Part shown: one piece after another, positions 45,002-57,420 of the stretch
Position numbering within the stretch: position 1 is the stretch's first letter
Layout of the letters: the number at the start of each line of letters is the position of its first letter
Assembly (NCBI GenBank): GCA_902728285.1
Contig: CACVBU010000588.1
Coordinates: forward strand, 737,107-801,106
Source: Clytia hemisphaerica
Lineage: Eukaryota > Cnidaria > Hydrozoa > Leptothecata > Clytiidae
Direction of reading: 5' to 3'
Length of the DNA: 64,000 bases
The notes under the pieces: generated by a model
Seen by the model: only the letters and a program-made list of their open reading frames with translations
What the model was told of the DNA's origin: nothing
Database searches by the model: none
Translations under genes and position numbers: made by a program

Positions 45002-46319
45002 CAGTTAGTACACCTAAATACTAAGTGATTTCATCCCATTCACATGGCACACCACCACGGTACTAACCGCTTAACCCCCTGGATAACCATCGCGCCCAAA
45101 AGTTAATTTAGTATTTATCCCAAATCTGGATGAAAAACGATCATCAAAGTGGTGTGCTAACCTTGGCAGATTATCTTATTTTGAGTTGATTAGTTTCATG
45201 CGCTGAGTAATCAGAAACTGCCCGGAGTTTCTTCTTCTTTATCAGATTAGGGAAACTTGCTACTATTCGATTACTAGACTATGTTATAGTCTAAGACGAA
45301 TCACTATCAAAGAAAAAAGCCCAAAGCCGAAGAAAATTCGCAAACGGGTTTTTTGCCGAAAAGAGTTTACAGTCGGTAGAGTTGCTAGTCTTAGACTATA
45401 CGATTTTGGCACAAAATACAAAAACTGCCCAAATCGTACGAATTCGAGTTTCCGTATGCGAGGCCAACTGTGTTCGGTATTCGAAAAAATCAAAACAAAA
45501 AAAAAGAGGCGGGAGAAAGAAACTGAGATTCCAAGAAATGATATCTTTCTTTTTGAATGCCCTCTCCCTTTTATTCCTTTTATATTTTCTTGGAACTACA
45601 ATTTCTTTTCTTAGAATAACAAATTTTTATGAGCAGTCATTTCTTTAATAAGTTTGTAATTTCTTTGCAACAAGGATATCTATCTAAACTTTCACCTTAC
45701 AAATTTCTTAAAAAACATCAAATCATGTAAAGTTTAATTGTTTGTTGTTGTTTTTTTGCCTGAGGATTATATCCTTATATTTACCCCTTTTATATATTAA
45801 AGTCCATGTAAATAAAAAGCTATAGTATATTCTCCCCACCACCATTTTGCTCAAAGACAAAGGATATGTATACAAATCATTGACAGTTTTATAAATACTA
45901 GCAATTTCGAATTTGTGACTTTCCTGTTTTGTTTGATAAAAATTTTTACAGTAGTGGATGAAAAATCTTATGATAACTTTTGCAGGGAAAAAGTAAAAAA
46001 GTTCCAGCTTGTAAGCTTTGCAGTATGTTGATCTTGCTTTGATTTGAGCTTGAATTTCTTTTTACCCAAAAAGAGACATTAAAAATGAGGATGAAATAGG
46101 AGAAAAGTTAAGAAATTCCCAGAAATTAGCTTAAAATGGAAAAATACCGATTAGTAAAAACCTTGAGGCAGATTTAAATGACATTAAATTTCTTATTTAC
46201 AAAAACTGATAAATAGGTAATTCAATCATGATAAACAAATGATTCTAAACTGTCTTCCAACAATACTGTATTACAGTCTCGACTAATTCCAGAAGGCTGA
46301 AGTAAATTTTTCCAAGTCA
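45002..46319. other. Unassigned intronic DNA with a TAGACTAT hairpin
   Basis: At 45275-45293 TAGACTAT and ATAGTCTA pair around a 3-base loop. A similar GTCTTAGACTATA occurs inverted near 45388, suggesting a small foldback. No gene recognised. Confidence 0.35.
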
Positions 46320-46870
46320 TAATCTTGTCATATCAAATTATATCAGGACGTCAAGTGAAAAATTGCATATCATGATGACATATTTCAGTAATAGTCTCAA
46401 TTTATACCAGGGCGTTGGTGAAATATTCCAAGTCATAATCTCAAATTGTACGCAGGACGTCAAGTGAAATAAGTTATAATTTCAAATTAAACCAGGACGT
46501 CAAGTGAAATTTGCAAGTTATTATAATCTCAAATTCTACCCGGACGTCAAGTGAAATATTCCAAGTTATAATCCCAAATTAAACCAGGACGTCAAGTGAA
46601 ATATTCCAAGTTATAATCCCAAATTAAACCACGACGTGAAGTGAAATATTCCAAGTTATAATCTCAAATTGTACCAGGACGTCAAGTGAAATATTCCAAG
46701 TTATAATCCCAAATTAAACCACGACGTGAAGTGAAATATTCCAAGTTATAATCTCAAATTGTACCAGAACGTCAAGTGAAATAATTCCAACTTATAATCC
46801 CAAATTAAACCACGACGTGAAGTGAAATATTGCAATTTATAATCTCAAATTATACCAGGATGCTGTGCCA
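46320..46870. repeat. 45-bp minisatellite
   Basis: About 11 tandem units of a 45-bp sequence containing CAGGACGTCAAGTGAAATAT, TCCAAGTTATAATC and CAAATTAAAC. Two alternating sub-types (CAGGACGTCAAG and CACGACGTGAAG, with GTAC or AAAC ends) suggest higher-order 90-bp duplication in the centre. Each GACGTC is a palindrome. Confidence 0.85.
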
Positions 46871-47547
46871 AATATTTCATTTCTGTATTATGCTCTCTGC
46901 AAATTACTGCCATATTTTTTCCCATGCATCCTATTTCTGAATTTCTGATTCTTACCTAGAAAATTTAGAATAATAATCTGATAATTTTTACAGGTACGAC
47001 TAGGTAACTGAACTTCTCGACAATTCAAATCAAAATGAGAAAATGTGAAAGCGTTCGAACAAAAAGTATGTTAAAAGCAGTCTTTTAAAGTCCACAATTG
47101 ACAATAAGTACTTTGTTTGACATTTTTCAAAGTTGTCAAAGAACTGCTAACACCAGATGAAAATAACTTTTTAAGAGTGGAGATATGAGGGTATTCACAT
47201 ATCTAATGAAACGCTGCCTGTGATTCATAGGATTCATAAGAAATATACAAACTGACTTACCTTACTTAGTTTCTCTGTGTCTTTTTGCTGTATGTAGACT
47301 TGTTGAAAAATCATTTTAAAACAGCTTCTACAGAAGCATACTTGAGGAAAAAGTACTCCCTTAAACTAAGTTATCTTGTAGTCTCGATAAAACAAATGAA
47401 CCAAGAAGAAAGAATCCATAATGAGCTGGATTTTCACAGAAAAGCCATAGATCCATCTTGTCTTTGTGTCTCTTCCCAGTGACCTGCGTGTTTTGATCGT
47501 TTGAACCAAGCTCGGCCTTTAAACTTAGGCGGTCTTCACCACGGAGC

Positions 47548-47716
47548 GACTAACCAGTCTCACTGGTTAGTCCAAGCAAAACCGCAATTTTTTTTTTTAT
47601 GCCAAAGAGTTATCGTCCGTTTCTTCGAAACTCTCCCGCCGATTTTTTTTCCGTATACCGCCATAACGCCATACCGCCATTTTTCCCGCCTTTACTATCA
47701 CTGTAACGGACGATAA
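47548..47716. repeat. Hairpin followed by a small inverted-repeat element
   Basis: At 47548-47572 GACTAACCAGT pairs with ACTGGTTAGTC around a 3-base loop. At 47610-47716 TTATCGTCCGTT and AACGGACGATAA form exact inverted ends around a run of CCGCCATA-type repeats. Flanks are not clear enough to name a superfamily. Confidence 0.55.
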
Positions 47717-48004
47717 CATCGTCTATTCGATTACATGATAATTTAATTTTCTATGGAAATTGAGTAAAATAGCGTCGAAAGTATTCTTGCTTAATATAAA
47801 GCTTTTCTAGAAAAACTAAATTCCTATAAAAAAATACGAAAAGAATATTTCGTTGATTGATGGACTTTTCATTGAAATTCAAGAAGACTATCCCATGCTT
47901 CAGTTTGATAGAATTCGACGGAAATAACAATCGGCCTTATGGTCTTAAAATCAATATCAATTCATATTATACATGTTGTTAAAAATTTCCAGCGTCTTTT
48001 GGTA

Positions 48005-48060
48005 ATAAATTATGACACAAGATCAAGTTTTATTCGAAAAATTCCATGAGCGGTCAAAAA
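48005..48060 (+). pseudogene. Remnant of a class A GPCR 3' end
   Basis: About 55 bases (AAGATCAAGTTTTATTCG, then CCATGAGCGGTCAAAA) match the 3' end of the frameshifted receptor near 49468-49510 (AAGATCAAGTTTTGCTCG, then CCATGAACGGTCAAAA). It sits just upstream of that receptor in the same orientation, so it is probably what remains of a third tandem copy. Confidence 0.5.
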
Positions 48061-48192
48061 CATTAATATTATTATTTTTCTATTCGAAGTGATGAAAAGT
48101 TAAAATCTATATTACTTTTGCATTTTCAAGCATCTCACTTGAAGAGTTTCAGTTTTTCTTTGGATTAATTTTATGTTTTTTCCAAAGCAATA

Positions 48193-49500
48193 ATGCCAGC
48201 GGTTTTTTATCATACTTTGTTGAATTTAAAAGACGATTTATTTTTAAAGATTTTTTATTTGAGCCTTGGCTTAATTGTGGTCCTTTTAAATATAACGGAG
48301 ATCATTTTCATCGTCAAAGATATGAAGAAGAAACTTCACATATCACAATATTATCTCCTTAATCTTGCTAACTCAGACACCATATTCGGAATAGCAATAA
48401 CCGTCTTTGCAGCAGTTACAATGCATCTTAATGTTGTTAATGACATAACAAACAAAGAAGCTCCAATCATCCGCTTAGAGCTTCTGAGTTTGGTTATTGG
48501 GTTTCGAATCACCCTCCTTATGTCAATTTTCAGCTTGCTGGCATTGACAGTTGATCGAGTTCTGGTAATGGTCTTCCCATTTAAACATCGTTGCATAAAA
48601 AAGAAACATGCTGTTTTCGCCTGTCTCGCAATGTGGGTAGTTTCGATAGCTCTTTTCACTGTTAATTCGATTCTCTTGAATCAAGATCGCCCTTACGCGA
48701 AAATAATTCGGTTGCTTGGCACAGTGCATGATCCGAATATCACAAGTCAGTGGGACTTATCGAAGCTCAACTTGAGAGTTGTTAAACAAGAGAATGACAT
48801 TTATGTTGACAGAGTCAAGGTTCTGTTAAGGACAGAAAAAATAACAAATATGACCGAATATATATATGTAGAAAGTTAAATGTATCTTCAAAGAGTGCTC
48901 TACCGAAGGAGCATAATATCAAGACCGAATATATAAAAATTTTCGGAAACAAAACGGACTGGTCAGAGGTGGAAGATATAACCAAAGAAAATGCTAAGCA
49001 AAGTCCTGGATCAAATCGTTTCTTTGATTCAAAAATAATTAATAAAGCTGAAGCTGAAGCAGCTACCCGATACAGATATCGCTCAAAACAACTCGGCGAT
49101 TTTGAGTACATTCTGACACCAACAATAGTTTACACAACGGCTTTGTTTCTATTTGTCGCTTATCTATTGATTTGGTACAAAATGAATCGAAGCAAAAGAA
49201 ATTCGAGAGAATCAGGAGCACCAAGTACACCTTATAATCCATGTGAAATTCGAAGAAACAAAAAAGAGAGGAAATTTATCGTTCTCTCGGTTGCTATCTT
49301 ACTGGCTTTTGTCGTATGTTGGTTTCCCTTTGCCATCTTTGCTACACTTTGCTCTGTACCGGGATCATTTACTAACCTTATAACTTACTTTGAAATTAAA
49401 TATTTCTTCCCTTTGGCTGCTTTGAATTCCCATCATCAATCCATTTTTGTACTTCAAAATTATGAATAAGATCAAGTTTTGCTCGAGAAAGTCCATGAAC
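48193..49500 (+). pseudogene. Class A GPCR paralogue with two frameshifts
   Basis: This is a close relative of the 38091-39314 receptor: LNLANSD in TM2, TVDRVLVMVFPFKH, the TM4 segment and TM6 CWFPF are nearly identical. The frame breaks inside the long TM4-TM5 loop at a TATATATAT run near 48855-48865, ending in TAA at 48877. The second part is open from upstream of 48969. A second shift occurs in TM7, where a CCC replaces CC (AATTCCCATC versus AATTCCATC), removing NPxxY. Two independent shifts, both at repeats or homopolymers, suggest a pseudogene, but sequencing errors at the same kind of site would look alike. Confidence 0.75.
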
Positions 49501-49910
49501 GGTCAAAACCAAAACCAACCAGAACTACTACCATTACACCAAATGGCTCAAAGTACACTTACACACACCTTCCCGCAACGTTACGAAGTGTCACAAATTT
49601 CAACGTTTTGTTGAAAAATGTTTATCGTTTCATCATTATTCTTTGTCTCCTAAAGTCATTACGTGTAATGTAATTGCTTTCTCGAGATTTCTAAGCCAAT
49701 CAAAATGCGAGTACAGAAAACTGCTAGGTCTATCCAAGTGACCAAATCGGTTGTCGAAGCCATCGCCATCATAGGAAGGTTTCCGGGTAAGGCTCAAAGT
49801 TGAACTGAGGAACTTGATTAAACAAAATTTGATTATTTTACGTTGAATTAGAAAAAATGGAAGATTTGTATTTTGATTGACCATTTATCATTAATTATTA
49901 TTTGTTTGGT

Positions 49911-51363
49911 CCAGTATGGTGGCCCATGAGTGCCAAGTTAAATTTTTTTTGACATTTCTATAAAAAAAATTCAAAATAATTTACTTTTCACATTCATTTT
50001 TGCAATAGCTTTTAATTTAAGTTTTGAACTAAATTTTGATTCAAAATTGATTTACTTTCTATTTTCGTTTCAAATTTAAAACAGGTTTGTTTTCAAAAAC
50101 GATTTCCAACTCAGCCCATCGAGGCCATGTCATTTTAAAATCAATTTTAATTTTTTTTAAATGAATTGATCTGACAGCCCATTGAGGCCATTCATAGAAA
50201 TGAGTAAATTTCAACAGATAAAGTTTCTTTTGATAATAGAACGAACAAGTTGTTTGTTTTTTTGGGGGGTCACATTGGGGTTTCCTCGGAGCCATAAATA
50301 TTAAAGCATATGGCGGCAACAAGAAAGGGGTTGGAAGTAAATAAAACTTCCCTCCTATTACACTTTTTTTTATAAGAACCAGTAAATTTTTGCTGAGGCT
50401 CGGCTGTTCTTAATTTTTTGGCACTTTAAGCCTTGAATTGTTCTTATTTTGTTCTTATTTTTTCTAAAGTAAAAAACATTTACTTTACTATTTAAAGGAT
50501 TTTAGAAACCAGCGATTCTTTTTGCTATAACCCTCTAACTTCTAACTTCAGCCTCTCCACTGTTCTTAAATTGTTCTTATTCTTTGGCATTTTTTAGCCT
50601 CATTGTTCTTAAAAATTGTTCTTATAAAAATAAGTGTATTTCCTCTCTTCTTAACATTTTTCCTTTCATGCTCGCATGCTGCATATTAAGAAAAAATTCG
50701 ACTCTTTATTTACACATATATACATCAAAACAAAGGCTCTTCATGTTGCCCATTGTTTGATGAATAATTTTGTCTGCAAAAAGAAGTAAATTTTTTAAGA
50801 CAAAATACAACCCACCAGCCAAACAATGAACAATAGAAAGGAAAAGCACTGTGACGGACAAAAAATCTCTCATTTATGGTACCATAGAACACTGGAGTAA
50901 AGGATATCATTTTATACTCTCCTACACATTTGTAAAAAATGTTTGGGGTTTAAGCACTAAGTTGTTTTGGCCTTGATGGGCCGTGAACTGTAAACAATCC
51001 AATAAGTAACCATAGTAACTTCAATCTTTTAAGCCTGTAGGGGTCTGGAGACAAAGCTGTCTTTGGCACTGATGGGCTACGTGAGAAAAGTGATTTTAAA
51101 AATAAAAAAACAAAATGCTTTTTAAAATGATATCGAAAAGTAAATGAGAATTAAAACAAAATGTAAATCATTTGTGTGGCCTTGCTGGGTCGTATTTTAA
51201 GTTGTTTTTAAAGTCATTTTGAAAACGAAATTACTTTTAAATTGATTTTGAAATGAAAGTCAATTTAAATTATAAAATGAAAGTTATTTTCATTTATAAA
51301 AAAAATCCTTTTTTGAGTTTTTCAATAAAAAATTACTTGGCACTTATGGGCCACCATAGTCCA
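49911..51363. mobile_element. 1.45-kb inverted-repeat element with a nested element
   Basis: The left end TATGGTGGCCCATGAGTGCC and the right end inverted GGCACTTATGGGCCACCATA match. GATGGGC or GAGGCCAT variants recur inside. A smaller element at 50354-50640 with ends ACACTTTTTTTTATAAGAAC and the inverted GTTCTTATAAAAATAAGTGT is inserted in it. No transposase frame was found. Confidence 0.6.
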
Positions 51364-52035
51364 GAGATGATCCATTGTACAAAACAACTGAAACACGCTG
51401 TTAAATAGAACCTAAGTATGTCTCAAAAGTATGTGGACACTTTGACAGTCCCTCAGCATATCTTTCTTTGATAAAAAGTTCCAACCCTTTGAAGTAGACC
51501 TAAAACGGCCCAAAATAAGAAAAAATAAGAAATAAGAAAAAATAGCAGAAAAATGACCAACTTTACAGTGCTGTAACTTTTATCTAAGAAAGATAAGAAA
51601 AATCTGTATACAGATTTGAAATCAGCAAGGTTCAAATATTCTAAAAAATCTTCATTTTTCTTCTTCATTTTTCAACTTTAAGAAATTTTTTATCCTTTCG
51701 ATTATACTCCTTGGAAATATCTTTCCAACGGTGTATAACTTTGTAACATAGCATGAATGGAAGCTGAGAAAATGTAAAGACAAAGTATCCAAGTAACAGA
51801 CTTTAATATGTAGACACAACTTTTAAACTTTTTAAAAGTTTCATCGCTCGTGAATAATATGTATTGTATTGTACGAGAAACTCTTACCGTGGAATATTAT
51901 ATGGATAGAGAGAGTCTATGCAGAGATTTGGAAAAAGAGGATAAGAAATGCGCTATTCATCTATTTGAAGCTAGGCTGTAGAATCTTTTGTTTCTATTGA
52001 AATGTCTGCGGCCGATCGATTGTTTTCGTTCTGAA
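51364..52035. other. Unassigned intronic DNA
   Basis: AT-rich, with no gene or structured repeat recognised. Confidence 0.3.
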
Positions 52036-52251
52036 CCAATCAGAGCGCTTGATTCGTTATGCGCACAAGACTAGAAGTACAAACAAAAAATGGCAGCCGT
52101 GATTGATATCGAAAGTGAATTTTTTTTTCTTTCTAAAATCGAGAATTTTGTTATTTTTTATAAGCACTTTTTTTACTTTGGACAAGACTTTGGGTTGCGA
52201 GCCTTAAATAGTTTCTCAGCTTTATTTGTAAAAAATATTTTCCTTGCTGGA
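52036..52251 (+). promoter_or_regulatory. Promoter-like CCAAT box and short ORF
   Basis: AACCAATCAGAGCGC near 52034 is a good NF-Y-type CCAAT box in a locally GC-richer patch. About 50 bases later AAAATGGCAGCCGTG starts a 54-codon frame (MAAVIDIESE...) that ends at 52251. The first ten codons look like a real start, but the rest is T-rich and hydrophobic. A real first exon with an unseen donor is possible. Confidence 0.3.
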
Positions 52252-54840
52252 TAATTTAGATACCAAAATAATTGAAATGTGTTGCGTTAGAATACAAACG
52301 AAGCTGGTAAAACTAGTTTATCATTATTCTCGGGCTAAAGTTTCTAAGAAACAATACCATAAAGGCCTCTTCAGTAGGGATAGCGAGGTTGAAAATAAAA
52401 CCTTGGAGGACAAAAAAACAACAACAAATGTCAAAGAAAGAAAAGGAAAAAAGAAACGATGGCCATTCATGATATCAATGCCAGGAGGTCATAAATACCA
52501 TGAAAGCTTTCTTGTAAGAACTTTATGAGTTCTAGACAACAAAACATAAAATAATCTTACAATACCATTGAAAAAATACAAAAATTATACCGAAGACATC
52601 ACCAGGGGATTTCCCCAGATATGTTAGAAAAAATATTATAAAAACATCGTAAAAATGAGGTTAAAAAAACTATGCATTTCCATCCAACCCAACAAATAAT
52701 AGTGTATAAAAATTAAATATTCTTCCACAGTGTATATTATGTATATTTGAATTACAGATTGTCATTGTTAGTTTGTATTTTTTTTCAGTGCATAATTTGA
52801 CTTCGCTATTTCTCTGAATATAAATCTTCTTTGCAACTGCTGCAAAAGATTAAGAACAAAAAGACTTTTCAGTATAATTTAACTTCATTTATAGGCCTTT
52901 AAAACACCTCAAATCAATGTGTATTGCAGAGCATGATGAAAAATAGATCACCGTTGACTTTACTTGAAGTAAAAAGTTGGATATACAATAAAAACGACCA
53001 AAGCCTTTCCAACTATGTTCTTGAGTAGTACATTTCATACAGATTTTAAGACTTCAAAGCTGATTAAAAATTGGATTATTGCTCCATGAACACTAAATGC
53101 AAAAGGTGTTATGACTCCATGCTAAAAAAATTTAAATCTAAATTTGAAAAATATAGTTTAAAGATAACATCAGACTGAAAATATGAATATAAATTTAAAT
53201 TATAGAAGCATTTCTGGCTCTTCCTGGTTTGTTTACATTTGACAATTTTGGCCTACATGTTCCCTGATTTGATGACTTGTTTTGACCTGCTTCCCAAATT
53301 AAGGGATAGCTTCAGGGCAAAAGCCCCCAAATCAAAATATAGACAAATGAAGTAGACTTATCATCGCAGCACGTATCCATTTCATCTATACCATGCAATA
53401 TGTATTTATGCCTCAAAATTCAGTTTCCAAGGACAACCTGGATAAAAAACAAACATCGATCAATAAAGATTCCAAAAAGAAGTTGCATCAAAATCCACTT
53501 CGCCAGAGAACATTTACATAATAATGTGTATATCGAAATCCCCAATTTTCCATTGAACATTCTAATAATAAATATATCGACATCCATTTTTCAAAGGGCA
53601 TACAGGTCCAACCGCTCAAATCCACTTTTTCCATAAATATAACATCAAACACCATAGAATTATTATTCCATCCTGCTTCTGTTGAGTCAAATAGATATAA
53701 TACACGTAAAGTTTTAATACATCAGTTCCCACTCATCTTTTAGCAGTCCTTTTCTGCTGGCACTGCAGAGAACAGAAGTGACCGTCAACATGCAAAAATG
53801 TCTGAATCTTGAGTCAATCGTCGTTGCATCGGCAACCTGTACTTGGATGGCCAATACTTCTATGGGACGGTGTTGTTAACAGTATTTCACAAAGAATATG
53901 ATAACTAGCCTGAAAATATATAAAATGTAAATCTGTATATGAAATTACCCTAATACGGTTTAAATACAAAATGCAAATTCCACGGATTAAACAATATTTT
54001 GAGTGTAAAAGTACCAAAGCCTTGCACCTTCTAAATCATAATCCACTGACTAGTCAAAATCATGGCCCTTCAGGTAGTCACAATTTATAAATATCACATG
54101 TCAAAGTTATTTTTTTGAAATGTTTTTGTTGTTGAAACCTTGAAATTTCCAACCCAAAAATCAATGGTTTCCCTAGATAAAGCTAAAAGTACAACAGAGG
54201 AAATCAAGTATACTTACTGAATCTCAATTCCATTACCATGGGGCAAGTTTTGCTTAAAATTACATTTTTTTATCTAAAAGTTGAAGAAAAACAACAAAAT
54301 TATCAATTGATTTTGCCCATCTTAAATCAAAATGCCAAGACGTTTTAGAGAGTGCCGGGGTAAACTAATACTTACATGATCACTATCAACCTTCCTACTA
54401 CCCATAAAAATTATGTCTGCAACACAAAAAATTCATTCAGAGCAATACAAGCCAGAAAGAAATTGGTCCCAATTTTTCAAAATTTCAAGCATGCCTCATG
54501 TCCGCCATCTTTACTCCCAGAATATGGAATGATTTTCCTCGATTTTCTCAGGGGAAACCCCCAAAAGATCAAAGATTCACTCCCCAGTCTCTTTTTCACA
54601 AAGAACTCACTGGAAAGCTTTATTCAAGGACTTTTTTCTTGAACATTGGTTAACCTGTACGTAACGCCATTTTGTTTCGGCCTTCCTTCTTGCTCAACTA
54701 TTCTACAGCCTTGCTTCTTCAAAGGGTGCCGAATTCAAAGGGAAAGAATAGGAAAACAGCGAGCGGCAGCGGCGTTTCTTATCCTCTTTTCCCAAATCTC
54801 TGGTCTATGCTTATCGTGCTTATAGGAATAGGAATTCAAA
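52252..54840. other. Unassigned intronic DNA
   Basis: Small frames at 52244, 53400 and 54376 show no family features. The first has a basic, Lys-rich tail. No repeat structure was seen that I could define. Confidence 0.3.
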
Positions 54841-55872
54841 CCGGTGTCGCGGTAAATTAAGACCCGGGTACAGGTGTCGTGGAAAATTAAGACCCGGGAG
54901 ATTAGGACTTTAAAGTCCTGATTTCCCGGAAAATTTAGACCCCGCGGGTCCTAAATGCCCGGTAAATTAAGATCAGGGAGCGAAATTAGGACACTGTAAA
55001 AATGTTTCAATTCTATTTTTTATTTTTGGGGCCAATGACCATGGCCTATATATTTTTCTTCGCCAGCTCTACAATTCGATATTTACCTCGTGTTTATCGG
55101 ATAAGGGAGACCTTCCACTATTCGATACGCTCCCTTATTCGATGAAAATCCCATTGCCATTGAAAATCGAATAAGAGAGCGTCAACTGTAGATCCAATAA
55201 TGTATAATTTTTGTCACGTATGAAAAACTTTTCTAGATTAACAGGGGTGAAATAATGAAGAAATCAAGGATGCACTAAATCATGTTGTATTCATATTTTT
55301 AACACAATGGTAAATCTGTATGAATATGCAAAGTGATCTCTCCCATGGGAGTGGGTGGTAGTTACGGGATGCTCGGTATGTGCGAACTAATCCTCCGAAC
55401 CCTGACCCTAAGAGAGACAGAATTTTTTTGGAAAGGTGACCCTTTGAGACCTTTTCACAGAAATTCCTTCGATTGCCAAATAATTTCTCCGATTCTTGAA
55501 AAATAATTCCTACTTTTCGCCATTTGTGACTCGGTTATGTAAAAAAACCCGACCCTTAAGAGAAACTGCTATTGGCGTTTTGGTAACCTTTTAATAACTG
55601 ACTCTGGGAAGCTGAAAAACCTGAGTGCGCGCACGAGTTGTTTCAGGTTTTTTTAGCAATAGAAAGACTTTAATTAGATTTTAATTAGCGAAGTCATATT
55701 TCACCGGGAAAATAGGACTCTTCTACCTTTAAAGATGAATTTTAGTTTGAGTCCTTTATTCCCGTATCGATCTAAATTTCCTGGGAGATCAGGACTCTTG
55801 AAGTCATAATATCCCAGCAAATCATGACTTTGAAGTCCTAATCTCCCGGAGTCTTAATTTACCGCTACACCG
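54841..55872. mobile_element. Inverted-repeat element, CCGGTGTCGCGGTAAATTAA ends
   Basis: The left end has CCGGTGTCGCGGTAAATTAA plus GACCCGGGAGATTAGGACTT. The right end has AAGTCCTAATCTCCCGGAGT and TTAATTTACCGCTACACCGG, the inverted counterpart. The ATTAAGAC and CCGGG motifs repeat several times inside each end. No coding capacity. Confidence 0.65.
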
Positions 55873-56029
55873 GGAAAACCTGGATTGTGATGCAGAGGCC
55901 TTAAACCACTTGGCAATCGCTCCATAAAGGTCCGTGTATTTGTAAATAATGTAGCTATCAAAATTTGTTTTATTTAATTTTAAATTATTGGTTGGATTGT
56001 ATTGAATTTCTCTTTATAAAATAATGATA

Positions 56030-56194
56030 GGGGGCCATACAATATAGTACGTACGCAGTGGAGGGGGAGAGGGGGGTTTAGCAAAAGCGTACATCTATTG
56101 TTTAAATGACATCATTTCTATTATTCTCTGCGTACAAGGGGGGAGGGGTATCAAATTTTTGGAAAATCTTTGTGTACGTACTATATGGACGGCC
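56030..56194. mobile_element. Small TA-flanked MITE
   Basis: GGGCCATACAATATAGTACG on the left is matched by the inverted CGTACTATATGGACGGCC on the right, with TA outside each end. G-runs lie within both arms. About 165 bp. Confidence 0.6.
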
Positions 56195-57420
56195 TAGCTC
56201 TCATTGAAAAAGAATAAGAAAATCTTCTTTTCTCTAAGTGAAGATAGACCACTTTTTTTTGGACCCAGGTGTAAGTAGGTGTAAACAAGCTTATTGTTAA
56301 TCTGTTAATTCTGGGTAACCTCCGAAAAACTTAAGACAGTTTCTCGACGTATTGAGGCCAAGAAAATGTCCTTAGAGCTTAGAGCTTTGATATTTTTGAA
56401 AATAGATATCCCCAACTAAAAATTTCAGGTCATAATTCTCTGACTAAGAAGCTTTTAAATTCAAAATTATGTCGAAGGTTATCCGTTTATCCGTTAGTCT
56501 AGCATGCTAGACGACTTAACTCAGTAAAAAATAGGAAGTAGAAAACTTGACAGGAGCATCAATATAGTCGTCTAGAATATTTTGTGCACAACAAACTTTT
56601 CATAAAAATTCTCTTTTTTCATGTTTTTGGATAACATTATCAGGGGGTCTTGTTGGTTTGTTTTGGTTTGTTTTTTTTTTCTTTCACTTAGAAATTCTCA
56701 TTGGCTGAAATTTTTATTTGTTTATATATTTTGTTGTATATGATTGTTTTCTCACCCCGCAGAAATCTGCGGGTCCTGCTGGAACTCCCGTAAGCTACGG
56801 AAACCACCTTAGCCCAGTCGTTTATTTTAACCATATCCCGACATAAAAATTTCCCGCTTTCAACAAAAACGTTATAAACGACTGGATTCCCAGTCTATTT
56901 ATCCGTTAGCTCCCGATATACGCTCAATATTCATTTTCTTGATTTGCACGCACAAAATATCCATGCTGCTTCCTTTTTAAATATTTTCTTCAGTCCAGGA
57001 AATCAGATTTCCATTCCCCATAATTTCATGTTTCTGCTTTTAAGGACCTAGATTCCTGGGTTAGCTTTTTTTTGCTTATTTTCCCTTGAATTTTAGCCAA
57101 GATACCCTCCAACAGCTCAAATCCCTCTTAGTTTCTTTAGAATATCTTCACTATTCCCTTATGTATACCAATGAGGCAAATGTAAATTTATGAAGCATCT
57201 GAGAGTGTTGTCATGAGGAATTTATATATAGAAAAATACGTAGTTGAATGTGAAGAAGAAAAATGAATTATGGATGAGATCACTATATCTCAACGAGATT
57301 GAAAACTCGAGGGATTCTCAACTAGCGCTCGGCCGAGCAAGACCTGGGACGAAGATCACCCAGAGTCACTTGGAGAATCAAGAATCGTGCGAACATAGAC
57401 TTCTGCGGACTCCGTCCTAG
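56195..57420. other. Unassigned intronic DNA
   Basis: No gene recognised. A TAG in frame with the next feature lies at 57418-57420. Confidence 0.3.

Noticed and set aside
46320..46870. CRISPR-like array
   Set aside because: The units are contiguous with no unique spacers, and the genome is eukaryotic; it is a minisatellite.
52244..52528. 94-codon plus-strand frame with a Lys-rich tail
   Set aside because: No domain, no frame link with the preceding MAAVIDIESE start and no defended splice sites.
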